Source: CAZGCA01 sp964524145 (GTDB lineage: Bacteria > Hydrogenedentota > CAZGCA01). Taken from it: DNA of 64,000 nucleotides. Of the stretch, positions 42,750 through 50,544 are shown in pieces (position 1 is the first letter of the stretch; each line of letters opens with the position of its first letter). The translations under genes were made by a program, and so were the position numbers. The stretch spans positions 1 through 64,000 of the forward strand of contig CAZGCA010000002.1 in the NCBI GenBank assembly GCA_964524145.1. Direction: 5' to 3'. Under the pieces are notes generated by a model. That model saw nothing but the letters and a program-made list of their open reading frames with translations, made no database searches and was not told the origin of the DNA.

Positions 42750-42886
42750 GGTGTGAATCCTCCTTTCCAAACACGGGAGGCGGGGTCGTTTCCTCTCCCA
42801 CCTAGCGGCCTATCGATCATAGCAACGCTGCCGTAGACCGATAGGCTCGGAGTACCAACTGGATGCTAGACTACAAACGTGGCGAG

Positions 42887-42915
42887 ATGATACCATGATA
42901 CTCCGCGGATGTCAA
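42887..42915 (-). promoter_or_regulatory. Promoter of the prepilin-type gene
   Basis: TTGACA (42910-42915), a 17-base spacer and TATCAT (42887-42892) on the minus strand. A second TATCAT lies 8 bases closer to the -35 (42895-42900). The leader is about 250 bases. Confidence 0.72.
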
Positions 42916-43267
42916 CGTCCGGACAGCGAACCCGTGGGACGGTTGTTGGTGTCATCTTCCCCTTGATCGTTCAGCGTTTGGCGTGCTGGGTGTTGGAGAC
43001 GGACAGGAGAGGCGTTGATGGCGTATGGTCGGGGGTAGCGGGGCAGATCATTCCCGAACCCCAATGACCCCTGACGACCCCTTCCCAGACCATCCTGTTC
43101 GTCCAGTCTGCTTCCTCCTTATGCTCTCACTCTCTCGGTGACACCCTAACTCTGCCATACATAACGGATCAGCAAGATCTTCGAACACGTACCTGAACGA
43201 TGAAAGGGACCACGCGAGTCGAGGGGCGTCCGGCGGAGTGTGCGTCTCCGGACGCCGAAGTATTTTC

Positions 43268-43296
43268 TTGTCTAATAGTGAAAAATATGGTAAAAT
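43268..43296 (+). promoter_or_regulatory. Promoter of the giant fibre operon
   Basis: TTGTCT (43268-43273), a 17-base spacer and TAAAAT (43291-43296) within ATATGGTAAAATA, as at scpA. It implies a leader of about 185 bases. Confidence 0.68.
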
Positions 43297-43434
43297 ATAG
43301 AGCGCTGAAGGTTGTACATGTGGAGGACACATCCCTGACAATGAGTTCGTAGCCTTGCAGGTACACAACAAGTGTACAGGAAGGGCACTTGTCTCTATTT
43401 GGGGAGCGAGTTTACAAGAAGGTGGAACGGTTTG

Positions 43435-43491
43435 ATGTGTGAAGTGTGTTTGCGTCTCGGACCGGCCTCTGATCAGGAGGGAAAGCGATGA
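43435..43491 (+). CDS. 18-codon ORF (MCEVCLRLGPASDQEGKR) coupled to the giant gene
   Basis: The ATG at 43435 is nine bases after AAGGTGG. The ORF ends in TGA at 43489-43491, which overlaps the ATG of the giant gene at 43488 (ATGA). The ribosome site of the giant gene, AGGAGGG, lies inside this ORF. This is the standard layout for translational coupling. The peptide holds a CxxC pair. It is too short to be assigned to a family. Confidence 0.6.
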   Translation: MCEVCLRLGPASDQEGKR

Positions 43492-46400
43492 GAAAGGTTT
43501 CTTGTGGTATAGCGATGCTAGCGGCGCTGGCAGTCCTGGTGCCGGAAGCTCACGGCGTGCCGTTGTTGGTGAATTACCAGGGTATATTGCACGACAGCAG
43601 CGGGAGCATCGTTGCGGACGGCACCAATTATGTGATCACCGTGACACTCTACGATGCAGCGCAGCATGGGACTGTGGTCTTCGGGCCTGAGGAACACCCT
43701 GGCGTGCCTGTAGTGGGTGGTGTTTTCAGCATCATTATCGGCGAAGAGACTCTTGGCGGTGCGCCTTCGGCCCTTTTCCGCGATCTGGACTTTGTGTTTC
43801 TTGAGATTGCGGTCGACGACACGAACGATTCCCTTCCTGCCGAAGCGTTATCGCCGCGGATACTGATCTCGAGCGTGCCGTACAGCTACGAATCGCTAAA
43901 CGCGCAGACCGTTGGCGGTCTTGGCGCGGCGGAGGTGGAAGAGTCTGACGAGATAGACGCAGATATCGCCGCGCACAGGGCAATCCCGTCTGCACATCAC
44001 GTGCGCTACGCGGATGCCGAGGCGGTTGCGGCCGTCAATGCGGACTCGAGCCACGCTTTCGACGCCGATCACGCGTCGCTCGAGGAGAGTGCGGAGATAG
44101 ATTTTGACATCGCAGTGCATTCGGCGAACACGGCGGGCGTTCACGGGGTTGTTGGCGAGGTCGTAGGGACGGATGATCTGCAGACGCTGACCAACAAAAC
44201 GATCCCGGAGACGCTGGACAACAACTTCAAGATCGGCGACGGGACTGAGAGCACGAAGACAATATCGGCGGACGTTGGCGCGGAGGATGCCCCTGCAATT
44301 CGCTACAGCGCCGATACGCAGACGTGGCAGTTAGCGCACGACGGCGTGGACTTTGCCAACGTGCAGACGGGCCCCATATCGGGGGACGTGACGGCCGTGG
44401 CCGCGGGGGACGGACTTGCAGGCGGCGGTGAAGATGGCGACCTGACCCTGAACGTAGTTAACACGGACGGCGCGCTGTCGGTCAGTGACGATTCGGTGGA
44501 TTTTGCCCCCACGGTGGCAGGCGAGGGGCTGCAGTTGACGGGCGGCGTGCTATCTGTGGGGGCCGGGACGGGAATCCTGGCAGGGCCTGACAGCATATCC
44601 GTTACGCTCGGCACGGACGTCGATCTTTCAGCCGAGGTCGTCGGTGTGCTGCCCGTGGATATGGGAGGTACAGGAAACACTGCAGGTGACGCTGCTACGG
44701 TCGACGGACTTGAGGGGCCCGACCTCGAGGAGAGCGCAGAGATAGACGCCGACATTGCAGTGCACAACGCTACGTCCAGCGGTGTCCATGGCGTGACCGG
44801 CAATGTTGTTGGAACAACCGATTCGCAGACGCTCACCAATAAGACGATCGCCGTGACGCTGAGTGACGAGTTCTCGATAGGCGACGGGACAGATACCACG
44901 AAGACACTCTACGCCTTCAACTCCGATATCGATAAGCCTGCCCTGCGGTACAACGCAACAACCAGCACGTGGCAGGTGACCAACGACGGCGTGAGTTACA
45001 GTGACATCCAGACGGGATCAACGTCCGGCGACATAACGAGCGTAACTGCCGGCAGCGGCTTGACAGGCGGCGGAATATCCAGCGACGTGACGCTCGATCT
45101 GGTGAATACGGACGGTTCGCTGGTCGTGAGCTCCGACTCCGTGGACCTCTCGTCGACCGTGGCCGGCGACGGTCTGACCTTTACCAGCGGCGTTCTTCAC
45201 GTGGGATCCGGTGTGGGTATTGCAGTGGATAGCAACACGGTCAACACAACGCTCGGTACGGATGTGGACCTCGGCAGCGAGGTTTCGGGCGTCCTGCCGA
45301 TAGCCAACGGCGGCACGGGCAACACCATAAGCGACGCAGCAACGGTTGACGGGTTCGAGGGGGCTGTGCTGGAGGAGAGTGCCGAAATAGATGCCGATAT
45401 AGCGACGCACGCTGCGATATCGAGCGGTGTGCACGGTGTGACGGGCGATCTCGTCGGGACGACCGACACGCAAACGCTGACCAACAAAACAATGGCGGCG
45501 ACGTTGAGCGACACGTTCTCTATAGGCGACGGCACGAACACCACCAAGGCCATCGCCGCCGCAAACGGTGACCCGTTCGAGCCGGCCATCAAGTACGACG
45601 CCGGCACGGACCGGTGGCAGCTCGCGAACGACGGCATCACCTTTGAGGACGTGCAGACGGGTTCGATCTCCGGAGATATAACGACCGTTACGGCTGGTGA
45701 TGGTCTGACCGACGGCGGCACGAGCGGCGATGTCACGCTCAACATAGCCAACACTGATGGCGCATTGAGTGTCGCCGCGGACTCGATAGACCTCGCCGCG
45801 GCGGTTGCGGGCGGAGGATTGACGCTGGGCAGCGGTGTGCTCGCGGTGGGTGCGGGCGACGGGATCACGGTCAACGCGGACGACCTTGCCCTGGCAGCAA
45901 GCACTGCTGGAGCGGGTCTGACGTATGGCAGCGGGGTGCTTGCGGTTGGCGCGGGGACCGGCATAACGGTCAATGCAAACGACATCGAGACGACGCTCGG
46001 CACAGACATAGACCTCACGAGCGAGGTCGCAGGGGTGTTACCTTTGGCCAACGGCGGCACAGGTAACGCGACGGGCGATGCGGCGACTGTTGACGGATTC
46101 GAAGGTGCCGTACTTGAGGAGAGCGCGGAGATAGACGCTGACATAGCCACTCACGCGGCGGTATCCAGCGGCATTCACGGTGTGACAGGCGATGTCGTAG
46201 GCACGACGGACACCCAAACGCTCTCCAACAAGACGATAGCCGAGACGCTGAGCAATATGTTCTCGGTAGGAGATGGGACGGACACCACCAAGACTATAAC
46301 TGCCGCGAACGGTGACGCAGACGAGCCCGCTATCAGATACAACGCCACGACCAACATGTGGCAGGTTGCCAATGATGGCACGACCTTCGATGATATCCAG

Positions 46401-49400
46401 ACGGGCGCGACGTCGGGCGACATAACAGCTGTCACCGCCGGCGACGGGCTCACCGGTGGCGGGACGGATGGCAGTGTTACCCTGGACATTGCCAACACGG
46501 ACGGCGCTTTAAACGTCACGGCCGATTCGATAGACCTTGCAGGCCAGATAGCCGGCGCGGGTCTCACGCTGGCCGGCGGGGCGATATCCGTAGGGGCCGG
46601 TACCGGCGTAACCCTAAACGCGGACAGCATCGAGACGACGCTGGGCACGAGCGTGGACCTGACGAGCGAGGTGACGGGAATCCTGCCGGCGGCCAACGGC
46701 GGCACAGGGAATGCAACGGGAGATGCGGCGACGGTTGACGGGTACGAAGGTGCTGCGCTCGAGGAGAGCGCAGAGATAGACGGCGACATCGCGACCCACG
46801 CGGCGGTAACGAGCAGTGTGCACGGGGTGACGGGCGCCGTTGTCGGGACGACCGACACGCAGACGTTGACCAACAAGACGATAGCCGAGACACTGAGCAA
46901 TATCTTGTCGGTGGGCGATGGCACAGACACCACCAAGAGCATCACGGCTGCGAACGGCGACCTGGACGAGCCGGCCATCAGGTACAGCGCCTCGACGAAT
47001 CGGTGGCAGATCGCCAATGATGGCACGACCTTCGATGATATCCAGACGGGTTCGACGTCGGGTGACATAACGACTGTCACTGCGGGCGACGGTCTGACCG
47101 GAGGCGGCACGAGCGGCGATGTCACGGTGGACGTTGCCAACACGGACGGTGCTCTCTCCGTCACTGCGAACTCGATCGATCTCGCGTCGGCGGTTGCGGG
47201 CAGCGGTTTGACGTTGAGCAGCGGCGTCGTTGCTGTTGGTGCGGGCAACGGGATCGCGGTGAACGCCGACGACGTCGCGCTGGCATCAAGCAGCGCTGGT
47301 GCAGGCTTAACCTACAGCGCGGGCACGCTTGCGGTTGGTGCCGGCGACGGTATCACGGTCAACGCGGACGACGTTGCCCTGGCCAGCGGCACCGCTGGAG
47401 CAGGTCTGACGTATGGCAGCGGGGTGCTCGCCGTTGGTGCGGGGACCGGCATAACGGTCAATGCAAACGACATCGAGACCACGCTGGGCACGAGCGTTGA
47501 CCTAACAAGCGAGGTTGCAGGGGTGTTACCGGCGGCCAACGGCGGGACAGGCAACGCGACGGGCGATGCGGCGACTGTTGACGGATTCGAAGGTGCTGTG
47601 CTGGAGGAGAGCGCGGAGATAGACGCCGATATCGCGACGCATGCGGCGGTGACGAGCGCTGTGCACGGTGTGACGGGCGATGTCGTAGGCACGACGGACA
47701 CCCAAACGCTCTCCAACAAGACGATAGCCGAGACGCTGAGCAATATGTTCTCGGTAGGAGATGGGACGGACACCACCAAGACTATAACTGCCGCGAACGG
47801 TGACGCAGACGAGCCCGCTATCAGATACAACGCCACGACCAACATGTGGCAGGTTGCCAATGATGGCACGACCTTCGATGATATCCAGACGGGCGCGACG
47901 TCGGGCGACATAACAGCTGTCACCGCCGGTGACGGTCTCACCGGTGGCGGGACGGATGGCAGTGTTACCCTGGACCTTGCCAATACCGACGGCGCTCTGA
48001 ACGTCACGGCCGACTCGATAGACCTTGCAGGCCAGATAGCCGGCGCAGGCCTCACGCTGGCCGGTGGCGCGATATCCGTAGGCGCAGGCACGGGGATAAC
48101 CGTCAACGCGGACAGCATCGAGACAACACTCGGCACGGACATAAATCTGGCGGCCGAGGTGGCGGGAATCCTGCCGGTGGCCAACGGTGGAACCGGCAAC
48201 GCGACGGGCGATGCAGCCACGGTTGACGGGTACGAAGGTGCTGTGCTGGAGGAGAGCGCGGAGATAGACGCTGACATCGCCACGCACGCGGCGGTGACGA
48301 GCGGTGTACATGGTGTCACGGGTGCTGTGGTGGGGACGACGGACACGCAGACGGTGACCAACAAGACGATAGCCGAGACGTTGAGCAACATCTTCTCGGT
48401 AGGCGACGGCACGGACACCACAAAGAGCTTCACGGCGGCCAACGGTGACGCGGACGAGCCCGCACTCAGGTACAACGCCTCGACCGACAAATGGCAGATA
48501 GCGAACGACGGCACGACGTTCGAGGACATTCAGACGAGCACCACCTTCGGTGATATAACTTCTGTTGACGCAGGTGATGGTCTTGTTGGCGGCGGTGCCA
48601 GCGGCGGCGTCACCCTCGACATGGTAAACACGGACGGTGCGTTAAGCATAACGGCGGACTCGATAGACCTTGCGTCTGCGGTGGCAGGAAGCGGTTTGAC
48701 GTTAAGCAGCGGCGTCGTTGCTGTCGGTGCGGGCAACGGAATCACGGTCAACGCCGACGATGTGGCCCTGGCGTCGAGCAGCGGTGGTGCGGGGCTCACG
48801 TACAGCGCGGGCGTGCTCGCGGTTGGGTCTGGTGACGGAATCACCGTCAACGCAGACGATGTGGCCCTGGCATCGGGCACTGCGGGCGCGGGGCTCACCT
48901 ACAGTGCGGGCGTGCTCGCGGTTGGGGCTGGTGATGGTGTCACGGTCAACGCCAACGATATCGAACTCGCAGGCAGCACCGCAGGAGCGGGCCTGACATA
49001 CAGCAGCGGTGTGCTCGCGGTGGGCGCGGGGACCGGGATAACCGTCAATGCGAACGATATCGAGGCGACGCTGGGTACGAGCGTGGACCTGACAAGCGAG
49101 GTGACCGGGGTGTTGCCGGTGGCCGACGGCGGCACGGGCAACGCAACGGGCGATGCGGCCACGGTTGACGGGTACGAAGGTGCCGCGCTCGAGGAGAGCG
49201 CGGAGATAGATGGCGACATCGCGACGCACGCGGCGGTGACGAGCAGCGTTCACGGTGTGACGGGTGCCGTCGTGGGCACGACTGACACACAGACGTTGAC
49301 CAACAAGACCATTGCGGCAACATTGAGCGATACCTTCTCGATAGGCGACGGCACGGATACCACCAAGATTGTCGTCGCTGCCAACGGTGACGCAAACGAG

Positions 49401-50531
49401 CCCGCAGTCAGATACAACGCCACGACCAACACGTGGCAGCTCGCGAACGACGGTACGACGTTCGAAGATGTCCAGACAGGTTCGGTCTTCGGCGACATCA
49501 CTGGTGTTACAGCAGGAGCGGGTTTAACAGGTGGCGGCACGAGTGGCGACGTGACGCTCAACATCGCGAACACTGACGGTGCGTTGAACGTTGCCGCAGA
49601 CTCGATAGACCTTGCTGCGGCGGTTGCGGGCAACGGTTTGACACTGAGCAGCGGTGTGCTCGCGGTCGGTGCAGGCACGGGCATAACCGTCAATGCGAAC
49701 GATATTGAGACGGCGCTGGGCACGAGCGTGGACCTGACAAGCGAGGTGGCCGGGGTGTTACCTGTGGCCAACGGCGGCACGGGCAACGCAACGGGCGATG
49801 CGGCCACTGTTGATGGGTACGAAGGTGCCGCGCTCGAGGAGAGCGCGGAGATAGACGGCGACATCGCGACGCACGCGGCGGTCACGAGCAGCGTACACGG
49901 TGTTACGGGTGCCGTGGTGGGCACGACCGACACGCAGACGTTGACCAACAAGACTATTGCCGCAACCTTGAACGACACGTTCTCGATAGGCGACGGCACG
50001 GATACCACCAAGATCGTCCTCGCTGCTAATGGCGACGCGAACGAGCCTGCAGTCAGGTATAACGCTGCGAGCGACACGTGGCAGATCGCGAACGACGGCA
50101 CGACGTTCGAGGATATTCAGACGGGGTCTGTCTCGGGAGACATAACCAATGTGATCGCGGGCACAGGACTTACGGGCGGGGCCGCAAGCGGAGATGCGAC
50201 GCTGACCCTGGGCCGGCAGGACGAGCACGCGTGCGCTGCGGGCATGGTTGACGCCGGCGGCTACTGCATCGACGCGGACGAGAACACCGCGGCCACCTGG
50301 ACGGCGGCAGCGGCGCAGTGTCAGAGCGAGGGTAAACGGCTGTGTTCCGGCGCGGAATGGTACGGTGCCTGTGCTGCCGGGCTTGGCGGCTTAAACAACA
50401 TGACAGGCAACTACGAGTGGGTAGATGACATTAGCGATGCAACTAGGGCGATCGAGATGGGGTCTGCCGGATGCACTGACATTAATCGGATCGAATTTGT
50501 CACTTCGGTTGCCTACAGATGCTGTCAGTGA
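43488..50531 (+). CDS. Giant secreted tail-fibre-like repeat protein with lectin-like tip
   Basis: This 2347-aa protein has a signal peptide (1-23). Residues 24-140 are an N-terminal module (LLVNYQGILHDSSGSIVADG...PRILISSVPYSYESL) that is common in secreted bacterial fibres. Then come nine large repeats of about 200-340 aa, each ordered LEESAEIDADIATHAA, VHGVTG, DTQTLTNKTI, SIGDGTDTTK, YNATT-WQ-ANDGTTF, SGDITSVTAGDGLTGGG, VTLDLVNTDGAL, small repeats (GLTYSSGVLAVGAGTGITVNANDI), GVLPVANGGTGNATGDAATVD. Such segments occur in phage tail fibres. The last 100 residues are Cys-rich (8 Cys) with GYCID, QCQSEGKRLCSGAEWYGAC and VAYRCC, like the FGE-sulfatase/C-type lectin fold. I infer a surface adhesin with a binding tip. 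It is the first large gene of an operon with the thioredoxin lipoprotein and a dockerin protein. Confidence 0.85.
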   Translation: MRKVSCGIAMLAALAVLVPEAHGVPLLVNYQGILHDSSGSIVADGTNYVITVTLYDAAQHGTVVFGPEEHPGVPVVGGVFSIIIGEETLGGAPSALFRDLDFVFLEIAVDDTNDSLPAEALSPRILISSVPYSYESLNAQTVGGLGAAEVEESDEIDADIAAHRAIPSAHHVRYADAEAVAAVNADSSHAFDADHASLEESAEIDFDIAVHSANTAGVHGVVGEVVGTDDLQTLTNKTIPETLDNNFKIGDGTESTKTISADVGAEDAPAIRYSADTQTWQLAHDGVDFANVQTGPISGDVTAVAAGDGLAGGGEDGDLTLNVVNTDGALSVSDDSVDFAPTVAGEGLQLTGGVLSVGAGTGILAGPDSISVTLGTDVDLSAEVVGVLPVDMGGTGNTAGDAATVDGLEGPDLEESAEIDADIAVHNATSSGVHGVTGNVVGTTDSQTLTNKTIAVTLSDEFSIGDGTDTTKTLYAFNSDIDKPALRYNATTSTWQVTNDGVSYSDIQTGSTSGDITSVTAGSGLTGGGISSDVTLDLVNTDGSLVVSSDSVDLSSTVAGDGLTFTSGVLHVGSGVGIAVDSNTVNTTLGTDVDLGSEVSGVLPIANGGTGNTISDAATVDGFEGAVLEESAEIDADIATHAAISSGVHGVTGDLVGTTDTQTLTNKTMAATLSDTFSIGDGTNTTKAIAAANGDPFEPAIKYDAGTDRWQLANDGITFEDVQTGSISGDITTVTAGDGLTDGGTSGDVTLNIANTDGALSVAADSIDLAAAVAGGGLTLGSGVLAVGAGDGITVNADDLALAASTAGAGLTYGSGVLAVGAGTGITVNANDIETTLGTDIDLTSEVAGVLPLANGGTGNATGDAATVDGFEGAVLEESAEIDADIATHAAVSSGIHGVTGDVVGTTDTQTLSNKTIAETLSNMFSVGDGTDTTKTITAANGDADEPAIRYNATTNMWQVANDGTTFDDIQTGATSGDITAVTAGDGLTGGGTDGSVTLDIANTDGALNVTADSIDLAGQIAGAGLTLAGGAISVGAGTGVTLNADSIETTLGTSVDLTSEVTGILPAANGGTGNATGDAATVDGYEGAALEESAEIDGDIATHAAVTSSVHGVTGAVVGTTDTQTLTNKTIAETLSNILSVGDGTDTTKSITAANGDLDEPAIRYSASTNRWQIANDGTTFDDIQTGSTSGDITTVTAGDGLTGGGTSGDVTVDVANTDGALSVTANSIDLASAVAGSGLTLSSGVVAVGAGNGIAVNADDVALASSSAGAGLTYSAGTLAVGAGDGITVNADDVALASGTAGAGLTYGSGVLAVGAGTGITVNANDIETTLGTSVDLTSEVAGVLPAANGGTGNATGDAATVDGFEGAVLEESAEIDADIATHAAVTSAVHGVTGDVVGTTDTQTLSNKTIAETLSNMFSVGDGTDTTKTITAANGDADEPAIRYNATTNMWQVANDGTTFDDIQTGATSGDITAVTAGDGLTGGGTDGSVTLDLANTDGALNVTADSIDLAGQIAGAGLTLAGGAISVGAGTGITVNADSIETTLGTDINLAAEVAGILPVANGGTGNATGDAATVDGYEGAVLEESAEIDADIATHAAVTSGVHGVTGAVVGTTDTQTVTNKTIAETLSNIFSVGDGTDTTKSFTAANGDADEPALRYNASTDKWQIANDGTTFEDIQTSTTFGDITSVDAGDGLVGGGASGGVTLDMVNTDGALSITADSIDLASAVAGSGLTLSSGVVAVGAGNGITVNADDVALASSSGGAGLTYSAGVLAVGSGDGITVNADDVALASGTAGAGLTYSAGVLAVGAGDGVTVNANDIELAGSTAGAGLTYSSGVLAVGAGTGITVNANDIEATLGTSVDLTSEVTGVLPVADGGTGNATGDAATVDGYEGAALEESAEIDGDIATHAAVTSSVHGVTGAVVGTTDTQTLTNKTIAATLSDTFSIGDGTDTTKIVVAANGDANEPAVRYNATTNTWQLANDGTTFEDVQTGSVFGDITGVTAGAGLTGGGTSGDVTLNIANTDGALNVAADSIDLAAAVAGNGLTLSSGVLAVGAGTGITVNANDIETALGTSVDLTSEVAGVLPVANGGTGNATGDAATVDGYEGAALEESAEIDGDIATHAAVTSSVHGVTGAVVGTTDTQTLTNKTIAATLNDTFSIGDGTDTTKIVLAANGDANEPAVRYNAASDTWQIANDGTTFEDIQTGSVSGDITNVIAGTGLTGGAASGDATLTLGRQDEHACAAGMVDAGGYCIDADENTAATWTAAAAQCQSEGKRLCSGAEWYGACAAGLGGLNNMTGNYEWVDDISDATRAIEMGSAGCTDINRIEFVTSVAYRCCQ
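46188..46441. repeat. 254-bp exact repeat inside the giant gene, copy 1
   Basis: Every base is identical to 47676-47929 (offset 1488 bases = 496 codons). It lies in large repeat 4. Confidence 0.95.
47676..47929. repeat. 254-bp exact repeat inside the giant gene, copy 2
   Basis: An exact copy of 46188-46441, lying in large repeat 6. The flanks diverge by scattered silent and missense changes. Confidence 0.95.
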
Positions 50532-50544
50532 GGATCTTGTCCAG

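Larger units (their letters stand above)
42635..43434. other. Divergent regulatory region with two leaders
   Basis: About 800 bases between the prepilin gene and the giant fibre gene. It contains the leftward promoter 42887-42915, a 7-bp CCTATCG/CGATAGG hairpin near 42809-42845, the 9-codon leader ORF, and the rightward promoter 43268-43296 with its leader. From 42920 to 43260 I see nothing else. Confidence 0.6.

Noticed and set aside
42580..42801. 73-codon minus-strand frame before the prepilin gene
   Set aside because: It overlaps the prepilin start in another frame with no ribosome site of its own; the 9-codon ORF within the same stretch has a much better site.
44303..50228. Long minus-strand open frames opposite the giant fibre gene
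   Set aside because: They are Ser/Pro/Val-rich mirror images of the repeats, with no start signals of their own. Repetitive GC-rich coding DNA leaves the opposite strand open.
43488..50531. Prophage origin of the giant tail-fibre-like gene
   Set aside because: It has a Sec signal peptide, sits in an operon with lipoproteins and dockerin proteins, and no phage structural, lysis or integrase gene lies near.
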